Assembly (NCBI GenBank): GCA_020346965.1
Contig: CP070793.1
Coordinates: 567,807-572,870 of the forward strand
DNA: 5,064 nucleotides
DNA from: Chloroflexota bacterium
Lineage (GTDB): Bacteria; Chloroflexota; Dehalococcoidia; GIF9; AB-539-J10
Reading direction: 5' to 3'
Numbering within the stretch: position 1 is the first letter of the stretch; every line of letters starts with the position of its first letter. A program made the position numbers and the translations under genes. This document shows positions 1 through 5,064 of this stretch, piece after piece. The notes beneath the pieces were generated by a model that saw only the letters and a program-made list of their open reading frames with translations, had not been told where the DNA came from and ran no database searches.

Positions 1-120
1 CGGCGTTTCATCAGTAAAGAAGAAGTGATCGCCCATCTAGAAGAATACCTGAAGCAACTAAAAGCAGAAGCTGCGGGAGTAGAAGAGCACATCGCTGAAC
101 TGAAAAAGAAACAGTCGTAA
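1..120 (+). CDS. C-terminal fragment of a small charged protein, probably DUF5320-like
   Basis: Frame 1 is open from the window edge to a TAA at 118-120 and gives 39 residues. The 5' part of the gene lies outside the window. The visible part begins Arg-Arg-Phe-Ile-Ser-Lys-Glu-Glu and continues as a highly charged amphipathic helix rich in Glu, Lys, Leu and Ala, ending in a run of three lysines, so a coiled coil is likely. Small DUF5320-type proteins of anaerobic bacteria and archaea typically have a Gly/Arg-rich N-terminal part followed by an 'I(S/T)KEEE...LEEYL..LEAE...VEERIAEL' tail, which this resembles closely. That match is from memory of the family, and the diagnostic N-terminal half is not visible. 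No function is established for the family. The gene converges on cysS with a 79-bp gap in which I see no clear terminator, only weak short hairpins. Confidence 0.7.
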   Translation, partial: RRFISKEEVIAHLEEYLKQLKAEAAGVEEHIAELKKKQS

Positions 121-199
121 TCTAGACTACGAAATATCAGATTGCAGCCTGGTAATAGGTTGGAGTAACCCGGGACTAGCGTAACAAGCTAACGTAGAA

Positions 200-1561
200 T
201 TACCTGTATTTCCACCTTGTTCCCTGCGGGGTATCTTCGAGAGTCACTCCCAAATCGGTCAGTCCCTTTCTGATTTTATCGGCTAACTGCCACTGCTTGT
301 TTTGACGCAAATCATCCCTGATGGATGCCAGGAGACTGATGAAAGCTTCTGCTTCAGGTGTAGGTTGTGCCTTTTCCTTTAAAGTAAGGCCCAGGACGCC
401 TGCTAGCTCCAGTAGGGTATTTTGCGCGTCAGTTACATGTGCACTTTGCTCAGTGCCTCGGTTAATTTCCTTGGCCAGTTCAAAGAGAACAGCTATTGCC
501 TGAGGAGTATCGAAGTCGTTGCCCATAGCTTCATCGAATTTCCGCCGCAGGGGCTCCGTATCAAGTGCGGCAGCCCCTTGATCTCCATTACCTTTCTGAC
601 TCAGTGCCGAGCGCAATCTTTCCGCGCCCCTCTCATTTGCCTCGAGGGCTTCTTCACTGTAGGCAAGCGGACCTCTATAGTGAGAGCTGAGGACAAAAAG
701 GCGAAGGGCGTCGGAGCTGAAACGGTCAAGTATATCTTCAACGCACACCAGATTGCCCGTAGATTTACTCATTTTCTCTTTTTCTAGTTGCATTAACCCG
801 TTGTGCAGCCAGTATCGAGCAAAAGGAGCCTCACCGGTAAAACTCTCTGATTGTGCTATCTCGTTCTCGTGGTGAGGGAAGATAAGGTCTTGCCCGCCGC
901 CGTGGATGTCGATAGTGTCTCCGAGGTACTTCAAAGCCATGGTACTGCACTCTATGTGCCATCCCGGCCTGCCTTTCCCCCACGGGCTCTCCCAGAATGG
1001 TTCTCGGGGCTTTGAAGCTTTCCATAGTGCGAAATCCAGCGGATATTCCTTGTTGCGTTCACCGTAAGGGTCCTTAGGAATCATCTCATCCAGCTTCCGG
1101 TGACTCAGTTTGCCGTAGTCGGGGAAGTTTCTGACGCGGAAATAAACGCTTCCCTCAGATTCGTAAGCGTAGCCTTTGGCGAGCAGGCCCTGTATGATTT
1201 CAATGATTTTTGGCATTTCTTCGGTTACCCGGGGATAGATATCCGCTCGCTCTACATTCAGTGCATCCATATTGGTAAAGTACTGGTCGGCGTATTTGCC
1301 GGCCAATTCCGCCGGCGGCACCCCCAATTGGTTAGCACGCTCTATAATCTTGTCATCTATATCGGTAAAGTTCTGCACGTGCTTGACTTCATAGCCCTTG
1401 AATCTCAGATAGCGCTTGATTACGTCGAAGACTATATAAGACATGGCATGCCCGATATGGCATTCGTCATAAGCGGTAATGCCACAGACATACATGGTTA
1501 CCACCTCGCTGTGGGGATGAAAATCCTCCTTTTGTCCGGTTAAAGTATTAAATACTTTCAC
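200..1561 (-). CDS. cysS: Cysteinyl-tRNA synthetase (cysteine--tRNA ligase)
   Basis: This cytosolic class Ia aminoacyl-tRNA synthetase activates cysteine with ATP and transfers it to tRNA-Cys (EC 6.1.1.16). It has 453 residues, close to the family's usual length of about 460. The nucleotide-binding HIGH motif is at residues 35-38 and KMSKS is at 263-267, followed by Thr-Gly-Asn. The zinc site that selects cysteine is intact: Cys26, Cys205 (in the WHIECS segment), His230 and Glu234 (in PHHENE) correspond to Cys28, Cys209, His234 and Glu238 of the E. coli enzyme. The helical anticodon-binding domain follows, and the C-terminus ends in the typical LEDTPQGTRW segment. The start is a GTG at 1561-1559, supported by GGAG at 1571-1568 six bases upstream. 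The gene is transcribed away from the cysteine-synthesis operon, so the consumer of cysteine sits beside its producers. No key residue is missing. Identification is near certain. Confidence 0.98.
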   Translation of the reverse strand: MKVFNTLTGQKEDFHPHSEVVTMYVCGITAYDECHIGHAMSYIVFDVIKRYLRFKGYEVKHVQNFTDIDDKIIERANQLGVPPAELAGKYADQYFTNMDALNVERADIYPRVTEEMPKIIEIIQGLLAKGYAYESEGSVYFRVRNFPDYGKLSHRKLDEMIPKDPYGERNKEYPLDFALWKASKPREPFWESPWGKGRPGWHIECSTMALKYLGDTIDIHGGGQDLIFPHHENEIAQSESFTGEAPFARYWLHNGLMQLEKEKMSKSTGNLVCVEDILDRFSSDALRLFVLSSHYRGPLAYSEEALEANERGAERLRSALSQKGNGDQGAAALDTEPLRRKFDEAMGNDFDTPQAIAVLFELAKEINRGTEQSAHVTDAQNTLLELAGVLGLTLKEKAQPTPEAEAFISLLASIRDDLRQNKQWQLADKIRKGLTDLGVTLEDTPQGTRWKYR

Positions 1562-1609
1562 CTTTTACTCCAAAGCGTGATTGATAACTGTTCCAGTGTT
1601 ATTCAGCGA

Positions 1610-1638
1610 ATTATATTTCAGGTCGGACAAATTCTCAA
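1610..1638 (-). promoter_or_regulatory. Predicted sigma70-type promoter of cysS
   Basis: Read on the minus strand, TTGAGA (1638-1633, five of six consensus bases) and a perfect TATAAT (1615-1610) are separated by exactly 17 bp. Transcription would start near 1603, giving a leader of about 40 nt before the GTG start. That is too short for a T-box or other large riboswitch. The -35 box lies 3 bp from the -35 box of the divergent promoter serving the Rrf2 operon. Confidence 0.72.
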
Positions 1639-1641
1639 AAT

Positions 1642-1670
1642 TTGACAAAATCATTATCCCGTGCTATTTT
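1642..1670 (+). promoter_or_regulatory. Predicted sigma70-type promoter of the rrf2-cysK-thi4-cysE operon
   Basis: A perfect TTGACA (1642-1647) and TATTTT (1665-1670) are separated by exactly 17 bp. TGC directly before the -10 box makes it an extended -10 promoter. The start of transcription would fall near 1677, about 35 nt before the ATG at 1712. With the short downstream gaps, this is the best candidate promoter for all five + strand genes. Confidence 0.75.
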
Positions 1671-1694
1671 GACTAAGTTGATTATTTTTGTCAA
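1642..1694. repeat. 9-bp perfect inverted repeat flanking the operon promoter -10 box
   Basis: TTGACAAAA at 1642-1650 is perfectly repeated in inverted orientation as TTTTGTCAA at 1686-1694. The arm centres are 44 bp apart, about four turns of B-DNA. A third copy of the core, TTGAC, lies at 1669-1673 on the + strand. One arm covers the -35 box and the other lies just after the predicted transcription start. A pair of sites on the same DNA face, able to hold a regulator or a loop over the promoter, would look like this. The region is AT-rich, so chance must be considered. Confidence 0.4.
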
Positions 1695-1695
1695 C
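1677..1695. promoter_or_regulatory. Candidate operator dyad at the operon transcription start
   Basis: GTTGA (1677-1681) and TCAAC (1691-1695) form an inverted repeat with a 9-bp AT-rich centre. It covers the predicted transcription start of the Rrf2 operon. A repressor bound here would block its own operon, as is common for Rrf2 proteins. It shares its right half with the longer 9-bp inverted repeat, so the two are alternative readings of one control element. The link to the Rrf2 protein is inferred from position only. Confidence 0.33.
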
Positions 1696-1711
1696 ATTGT
1701 AGGAGGACGGA

Positions 1712-2155
1712 ATGAAGCTTTCTACGAAAGGCAGATATGGGGTCAGGGCACTTTTGGATTTAGCCCTTCATCAAGATGAAGGGCTGGTTCCGTTAAAGGA
1801 TATCGCACGGAGGCAAGAGTTTTCATTGCCGTATCTGGAGCATCTAATCGCCCCTCTTATTGCTGCCGGCCTGGTGAAGAGCACCCGGGGTGCCCGTGGT
1901 GGTGTATTGTTACTACAGCCACCCTCGAAGGTCAAACTCAGTGATGTGGTTCAGATTCTCGAGGGATCCATTGCCCCGGTGGACTGTGTCAATAATCCTG
2001 CATTGTGCCACCGTGCTGCTTCATGTGTTACCAGGGATATCTGGATTGAAATGAAGAGGGCAATTAGCCGCGTTTTAGATTCTACGACCCTACAGGACCT
2101 GGTTGAGAGGCAGAAACAGAAAAGCAAAACTGAAACAGGGATGTACTACATTTGA
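1712..2155 (+). CDS. Rrf2-family transcriptional regulator with a three-cysteine cluster (IscR/CymR-like)
   Basis: This is a 147-residue cytosolic DNA-binding regulator, the usual size for Rrf2 proteins. It opens with the family signature MKLSTKGRYGVRALLDLA. A winged helix-turn-helix covers about residues 26-68, with the recognition helix around SLPYLEHLIAPL and the wing at STRGARGG. Cys92, Cys99 and Cys105 lie in the C-terminal loop that holds the Fe-S cluster in IscR (Cys92, Cys98, Cys104), followed by a dimerisation helix and an LxDL-type segment. The first gap is one residue longer than in IscR, and Arg108 replaces the IscR ligand His107. AGGAGG at 1701-1706, five bases before the ATG, fixes the start. 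As first gene of a cysteine operon it resembles CymR in role, but classical CymR lacks this cysteine set. It likely senses Fe-S, redox or sulfur status and represses its own operon. Family call is firm; ligand and targets are inferred. Confidence 0.93.
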   Translation: MKLSTKGRYGVRALLDLALHQDEGLVPLKDIARRQEFSLPYLEHLIAPLIAAGLVKSTRGARGGVLLLQPPSKVKLSDVVQILEGSIAPVDCVNNPALCHRAASCVTRDIWIEMKRAISRVLDSTTLQDLVERQKQKSKTETGMYYI

Positions 2156-2158
2156 GCC

Positions 2159-2185
2159 AAGCCTGTAACAAGTCGGTTCAGGCTT
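2159..2185 (+). repeat. Short hairpin after the regulator gene, not a convincing terminator
   Basis: AAGCCTG (2159-2165) and CAGGCTT (2179-2185) form a perfect 7-bp stem with a 13-nt loop, starting 4 nt after the rrf2 stop codon. No run of T follows, so an intrinsic terminator is unlikely. It could instead be an mRNA processing or stability element, or attenuate transcription between the regulator and the downstream genes. Confidence 0.4.
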
Positions 2186-2217
2186 TGAGTGATTGCCTCG
2201 AGATTGGTCTGAATGAT

Positions 2218-2224
2218 GAGGGAG
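2218..2224 (+). promoter_or_regulatory. Ribosome binding site that favours the start at 2231
   Basis: GAGGGAG lies six bases before the ATG at 2231-2233. The two earlier in-frame ATGs at 2213 and 2216 have no good Shine-Dalgarno sequence at proper spacing, and the purine run lies inside the coding region they would create. This argues for the third ATG as the true start. Confidence 0.6.
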
Positions 2225-2230
2225 ATTGAG

Positions 2231-2449
2231 ATGACGGATATGAAAGCTAATAAGAACGTGGAGAAGAAGTGCCCGACCTGCGGGAAATCCCTGAGGAAGG
2301 TAGGTAACACGGGCAAGTTTAGGTGCTCTAATCCACAGTGTCCGGTAGTTTTTGCAGGCGCGAATGATTATAGACGAGTAGGTTTTGAAGTAGAAGTAGA
2401 CGGAGAGGATAAGGATGTGATTAGCAGAATGTGGTTAGGAATAGAATAG
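2231..2449 (+). CDS. Small zinc-ribbon protein of unknown function
   Basis: The protein has 72 residues from the ATG at 2231, or 78 from 2213. After a short Lys-rich N-terminus it carries a CPTCGKSL knuckle (Cys14, Cys17) and a second CSNPQC knuckle (Cys32, Cys37). The pattern is Cys-x2-Cys-x14-Cys-x4-Cys with a Gly-Lys-Phe before the second pair, which strongly suggests one bound zinc. The layout resembles the small C4 zinc ribbons at the C-terminus of bacterial topoisomerase I, though no catalytic part is present. An acidic, beta-like tail ([11 protein letters not shown]) follows. There is no signal peptide or membrane segment. It lies 75 bp after the regulator and 43 bp before cysK, so it is probably cotranscribed with them. 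I do not recognise a named family. It could be an accessory regulator, a metal or sulfur carrier, or a nucleic-acid binder; none of these is shown. Rubredoxin is unlikely, because the second pair has four intervening residues rather than two. Confidence 0.82.
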   Translation: MTDMKANKNVEKKCPTCGKSLRKVGNTGKFRCSNPQCPVVFAGANDYRRVGFEVEVDGEDKDVISRMWLGIE

Positions 2450-2492
2450 GTATCTTGTTGATGATTGCGCTTATGATCAGGGGGAAAGCAAA

Positions 2493-3506
2493 ATGGCAAG
2501 AATAACTCAAAATGTAGAGAGGCTTCAATATAAAACAGTTGAGATAACGAAGCTAACTAGAGGAATAGCCAGGGACTCCACTGAGTTAATTGGAAATACG
2601 CCCTTGGTCAGGCTAAACCGCATGACTGAAGGATTGGCGGCAGAGGTCGTGGCTAAGCTTGAATTCTTCAATCCGCTGGGAAGTGTAAAGGACAGGATCG
2701 GCGTGGCAATGATTGTTGACGCTGAAGAACGGGGGCTCATCAACGAAGATACCGTGATCGTCGAGCCCACCAGCGGTAACACTGGAATTGCCCTGGCTTT
2801 CGTCTGCGCCGCCAGGGGATACCGGCTCATTCTGACCATGCCTGATACTATGTCCGTGGAACGGAGGCAACTCCTGTCCATTTTTGGGGCCGAGCTGGTC
2901 TTAACACCAGGGGCGGAAGGAATGATGGGGGCGGTGAGGAAAGCGGAACAATTGGTGGCGGAGAATACTAATTACTTTATGCCCCAGCAATTCAACAACC
3001 CGGCAAATCCGGAAATACACCGACTAACTACGGCAGAGGAGATCTGGAGGGACACGGGAGGTGAAGTAGATATTCTGGTCTCCGGTGTCGGAACCGGAGG
3101 GACGATCACTGGGGTAGCTGAGGTTATGAAGAAAAGGAAGCCCGAATTCAAGGCGATTGCTGTTGAACCGACTGATTCTCCGGTTCTTTCTGGGGGCACG
3201 TCTGGTTCCCACAAGATCCAGGGTATTGGTGCTGGATTCATACCCCAGATTCTCAGACAGGATTTGGTTGACGAGATTATCAGGGTTACCAATGAAGATG
3301 CCGGAGTAATGGCCAGGAGGTTGGCGAAGGAAGAAGGAATTTTGGCGGGCATATCTTCAGGCGCAGCAACCTGGGCAGCTTTGGAGGTAGCTAAAAGAAC
3401 AGAAAACCGGGGTAAGCTTATCGTAGCGGTTTTACCCGACACGGGAGAGCGCTATCTATCTACCTGGCTTTTCCATGAACTTAACCAGGTGATATCACGT
3501 CCATGA
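2493..3506 (+). CDS. cysK: Cysteine synthase (O-acetylserine sulfhydrylase)
   Basis: This cytosolic PLP enzyme condenses O-acetyl-L-serine with sulfide to give cysteine and acetate (EC 2.5.1.47). It has 337 residues; family members have about 300-325. The catalytic lysine is Lys66 in [11 protein letters not shown]. The substrate-binding loop TSGNTG is at 93-98, the phosphate-binding GVGTGGT at 198-204, GISSGAA at 286-292 and PDTGERYLS at 315-323. The [12 protein letters not shown] segment, usually near residue 10, begins here at residue 31. About 20 extra residues lie between a normal-looking MARITQNV opening and that segment. The ATG at 2493 has a purine-rich GGGGGAAAG site before it, and I see no better in-frame start downstream, so the extra residues are probably translated. 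It shares a likely operon with cysE, which makes its substrate. Cystathionine beta-synthase or CysM activity cannot be fully excluded by motif, but the neighbours favour CysK. Confidence 0.95.
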   Translation: MARITQNVERLQYKTVEITKLTRGIARDSTELIGNTPLVRLNRMTEGLAAEVVAKLEFFNPLGSVKDRIGVAMIVDAEERGLINEDTVIVEPTSGNTGIALAFVCAARGYRLILTMPDTMSVERRQLLSIFGAELVLTPGAEGMMGAVRKAEQLVAENTNYFMPQQFNNPANPEIHRLTTAEEIWRDTGGEVDILVSGVGTGGTITGVAEVMKKRKPEFKAIAVEPTDSPVLSGGTSGSHKIQGIGAGFIPQILRQDLVDEIIRVTNEDAGVMARRLAKEEGILAGISSGAATWAALEVAKRTENRGKLIVAVLPDTGERYLSTWLFHELNQVISRP

Positions 3507-3564
3507 GAGAAGAATATAGCACACGCTGAACAGGACTAATTCCGTCCAGCCAAGGAGAAAGCGA

Positions 3565-3571
3565 AAGGAGG
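3565..3571 (+). promoter_or_regulatory. Strong ribosome binding site of thi4
   Basis: AAGGAGG, a near-perfect match to the anti-Shine-Dalgarno sequence, lies five bases before the ATG at 3577. It is the strongest in the operon's downstream part and contrasts with the weak site before cysE. The 70-bp gap between cysK and thi4 shows no TPP riboswitch core. Confidence 0.75.
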
Positions 3572-3576
3572 AACAA

Positions 3577-4380
3577 ATGCAGTTTTCAGAGATATCCGAA
3601 AAGCAGGTTACCAAGGCAATCGTATCAGAGTTCAGCAGGGAATTTGAGGACTACATCGAAAGCGATGTAATCGTAGTAGGTGCTGGACCCAGCGGTCTTG
3701 TTGCCGCGAAGGAGCTCGCAGAGAAGGGTGTAAAAACGCTCCTCATTGAGAGCAACAACTACCTCGGTGGAGGCTTCTGGATCGGCGGCTATCTAATGAA
3801 CAAGGTAACATTGAGGGCTCCAGCCCAGGCGATTCTGAATGAGATGGGAGTCCCATACAAAGAAGCGGAAGTGGGATTGTATGTGGCTAATGGCCCCCAC
3901 GCATGCTCTAAGTTAGTTGCGGCAGCCTGTGACGCTGGTGCTAAGGTGTTAAGCATGACCAAGTTCGATGATCTGGTGATAAGGGAGAACCGTGTCTGTG
4001 GGGTAGTCATCAACTGGACGCCTGTATCAGCACTTCCCAGGGCTATCACCTGCGTAGACCCAGTAGGTCTCGAATCAAAAATCGTGATAGATGCGACGGG
4101 ACATGATGCCGCCGTTGTTCATTCGCTCGCGAAGCGAGGGCTCGTGAATGTCAAAGTATTTGACGGCATGTGGGTTGCGCAATCGGAGGATGTGGTTGTT
4201 GAACATACAAAAGAGGTTTACCCGGGTTTGATTGTGGCAGGAATGGCAGTTGCCACCACGTTTGGTCTTCCCAGGATGGGCCCAACTTTCGGGGCTATGC
4301 TCTTCTCAGGGAAAAAGGCTGCAGAAACTGCTCTGGAGCTACTATCGGAGGAACAGCATTTGGTCGGCATCGCCTCTTAA
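3577..4380 (+). CDS. thi4: Thi4-family ADP-thiazole synthase (thiamin thiazole biosynthesis)
   Basis: Thi4 enzymes build the ADP-carboxythiazole precursor of thiamin from NAD, glycine and a sulfur source in the cytosol. The protein has 267 residues, the usual size of prokaryotic members. An N-terminal helix precedes the dinucleotide-binding VVGAGPSG at 33-40, with Glu58 at the end of the second strand to bind ribose. GGGFWIGG (64-71) and a GPHACSKL segment (107-113) follow, then VINWTPV (144-150), the TCVDP motif (158-162), TGHD (174-177) and the conserved C-terminal [12 protein letters not shown] (230-241). Cys159 aligns by eye with yeast Cys205, the sulfur-donor residue, where sulfide-using archaeal enzymes carry histidine. 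This hints at a cysteine-dependent (EC 2.4.2.60) rather than sulfide-dependent (EC 2.4.2.59) reaction, but is not proof. Asp161 and His176 may hold the iron. It sits between cysK and cysE, 70 and 51 bp away. An archaeal-type ribose-1,5-bisphosphate isomerase paralogue is less likely given the intact motifs. Confidence 0.9.
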   Translation: MQFSEISEKQVTKAIVSEFSREFEDYIESDVIVVGAGPSGLVAAKELAEKGVKTLLIESNNYLGGGFWIGGYLMNKVTLRAPAQAILNEMGVPYKEAEVGLYVANGPHACSKLVAAACDAGAKVLSMTKFDDLVIRENRVCGVVINWTPVSALPRAITCVDPVGLESKIVIDATGHDAAVVHSLAKRGLVNVKVFDGMWVAQSEDVVVEHTKEVYPGLIVAGMAVATTFGLPRMGPTFGAMLFSGKKAAETALELLSEEQHLVGIAS

Positions 4381-4401
4381 GGAATACATCCTGACAAGAG
4401 C

Positions 4402-4415
4402 TTGCTAATAAGCAA
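4402..4415 (+). repeat. Small inverted repeat between thi4 and cysE
   Basis: TTGCT (4402-4406) and AGCAA (4411-4415) can form a 5-bp stem with a 4-nt loop in the 51-bp gap. It is AT-rich, short and lacks a T tract, so it is not a terminator. It ends 16 nt before the cysE start, where it could modestly affect translation. Chance is a real alternative. Confidence 0.25.
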
Positions 4416-4431
4416 CAGTGAAAAGAGATTG

Positions 4432-5064
4432 ATGTTCAAGACATTAAGGGAAGATATTCAAACAGTTTTTGCCAAAGACCCCGCGGCAAGGAGCACGCTG
4501 GAGGTCATTTTCTTATATTCCGGTCTCCACGCTCTCTGGTTTCATCGTCTGGCTCATTTCCTGTGGCGACATAAACTTCGATTCCCGGCACGTCTCCTGT
4601 CACACATCAATCGCTTCCTCACTGGCATCGAAATTCATCCCGGAGCCAGAATCGGTAAAAGGTTTTTTATTGATCATGGGGCAGGAGTGGTCATTGGAGA
4701 GACTACTGAGATTGGAGACGATGTCCTGCTGTACCAGGGAGTAGTCATGGGGGGAACAACTTTGAAGAAAGGCAAACGCCACCCCACCGTCGGTAATAAC
4801 GTGGTGATGGGGACGGGTTCGGTAGCTTTAGGGCCAATCGCAATAGGGGACGGAGTTCGGGTTGGCGCCGGCTCAGTGGTGGTAAAGTCAGTGCCACCTG
4901 GGGCTACCGTGGTGGGAATTCCGGGAAGAATAGTAGGAGATCGCCGAGAAGCGCTGGTGGATTTGGAGCATGGCAATCTACCTGACCCGGTGGCGGAAGC
5001 TGTCAGGTTCATCTTAAGAGAGCAGGACAAACTAGAGGAACGTTTGAGAATCTTAGAAACTGCC
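4432..5064 (+). CDS. cysE: Serine O-acetyltransferase, 3' end beyond the window
   Basis: CysE transfers acetyl from acetyl-CoA to L-serine to make O-acetylserine (EC 2.3.1.30), the substrate of CysK and the committed step of cysteine synthesis. The frame is open for 211 codons to the window edge with no stop, so the C-terminus is missing. A helical N-terminal part (1-64) is followed by a left-handed beta-helix of hexapeptide repeats (about 65-165), starting at [11 protein letters not shown]. Catalytic Asp81-His82 (in [13 protein letters not shown]) and His117 (in GKRHP) match Asp157-His158 and His193 of E. coli Cys[17 protein letters not shown] (154-169) is typical. The short N-terminal domain marks the short bacterial form, seen in many Gram-positive and anaerobic lineages, rather than the 273-residue enterobacterial form. 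A charged helix (about 188-210) follows the beta-helix. The ATG at 4432 has only a weak AAAGAG site, but the protein begins where short-form CysE proteins do. The C-terminal tail that usually docks into CysK cannot be seen. Confidence 0.96.
   Translation, partial: MFKTLREDIQTVFAKDPAARSTLEVIFLYSGLHALWFHRLAHFLWRHKLRFPARLLSHINRFLTGIEIHPGARIGKRFFIDHGAGVVIGETTEIGDDVLLYQGVVMGGTTLKKGKRHPTVGNNVVMGTGSVALGPIAIGDGVRVGAGSVVVKSVPPGATVVGIPGRIVGDRREALVDLEHGNLPDPVAEAVRFILREQDKLEERLRILETA

Noticed and set aside
121..199. Bidirectional terminator between the convergent first gene and cysS
   Set aside because: Only weak hairpins are seen, such as GGTT/AACC (158-161, 167-170) and TCGTA/TACGA around 116-133, with no T tract. 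The imperfect direct repeat CTAGCGTA/CTAACGTA (176-183, 189-196) is probably chance.
1562..1609. T-box leader upstream of cysS
   Set aside because: The predicted leader is only about 40 nt and has no T-box sequence or antiterminator.
2213..2230. Earlier start of the zinc-ribbon gene at 2213
   Set aside because: The GAGGGAG ribosome site lies inside that extension and is correctly spaced for the ATG at 2231. The earlier start remains possible but is less supported.
2450..2492. Internal promoter before cysK (TATGAT at 2472-2477)
   Set aside because: No -35-like box lies at 16-18 bp. The nearest, TTGTTG at 2455, is only 11 bp away.
2613..3442. Long open frames on the minus strand opposite cysK
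   Set aside because: They have no recognisable domains or good start signals and lie antisense to a fully motif-complete enzyme gene, so they are shadows.
3507..3576. Possible TPP riboswitch before thi4
   Set aside because: The 70-bp gap is too short and lacks the conserved CTGAGA and downstream core of the TPP aptamer.
4469..5030. Open frames on both strands inside cysE
   Set aside because: The + strand frame beginning at 4432 gives an uninterrupted CysE with all catalytic residues. The others are low-complexity overlaps.
1..5064. CRISPR arrays, insertion sequences, tRNA or rRNA genes
   Set aside because: No regularly spaced repeats, transposase motifs, terminal repeats or tRNA-like cloverleaf segments were seen on reading. 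The window is almost fully occupied by conserved coding genes.

Overview
The window is a compact bacterial sulfur and cysteine locus. Nearly all of the 5 kb is coding. Moderate GC, strong Shine-Dalgarno sites and a sigma70-type promoter pair point to a bacterium. An Rrf2 regulator with a C-terminal three-cysteine cluster, a bacterial Thi4-type thiazole synthase, a short-form CysE and the tail of a probable DUF5320 protein suggest an anaerobe or microaerophile. The style of the proteins recalls Chloroflexota (Dehalococcoidia-like), but that is an impression from memory and no marker here proves it.

Layout: (1) Positions 1-120 hold the last 39 codons of a charged, helical protein on the + strand. 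(2) Positions 200-1561, minus strand, hold complete cysteinyl-tRNA synthetase (cysS), converging on the first gene. (3) Positions 1562-1711 are a 150-bp divergent intergenic region with two back-to-back promoters whose -35 boxes lie 3 bp apart, plus inverted repeats that could be operators. (4) From 1712 to the end, five + strand genes are spaced 43-75 bp apart with no convincing terminator: an Rrf2-family regulator, a small zinc-ribbon protein, cysteine synthase (cysK), an ADP-thiazole synthase (thi4) and serine O-acetyltransferase (cysE, cut by the window end).

How it works together (inference): CysE makes O-acetylserine and CysK adds sulfide to give cysteine. CysS loads cysteine on tRNA. 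Thi4 uses sulfur to build the thiazole of thiamin and carries a cysteine (Cys159) where yeast THI4 has its sulfur-donor cysteine. The Rrf2 protein has Cys92, Cys99 and Cys105 and probably senses Fe-S, redox or sulfur status. It is well placed to control both its own operon and cysS.

Most worth a second look: the Thi4 active-site cysteine, the overlapping divergent control region, the cysteine-bearing Rrf2 protein beside cysK and cysE, an about 20-residue N-terminal insertion in CysK, and the uncharacterised zinc-ribbon protein inside the operon.
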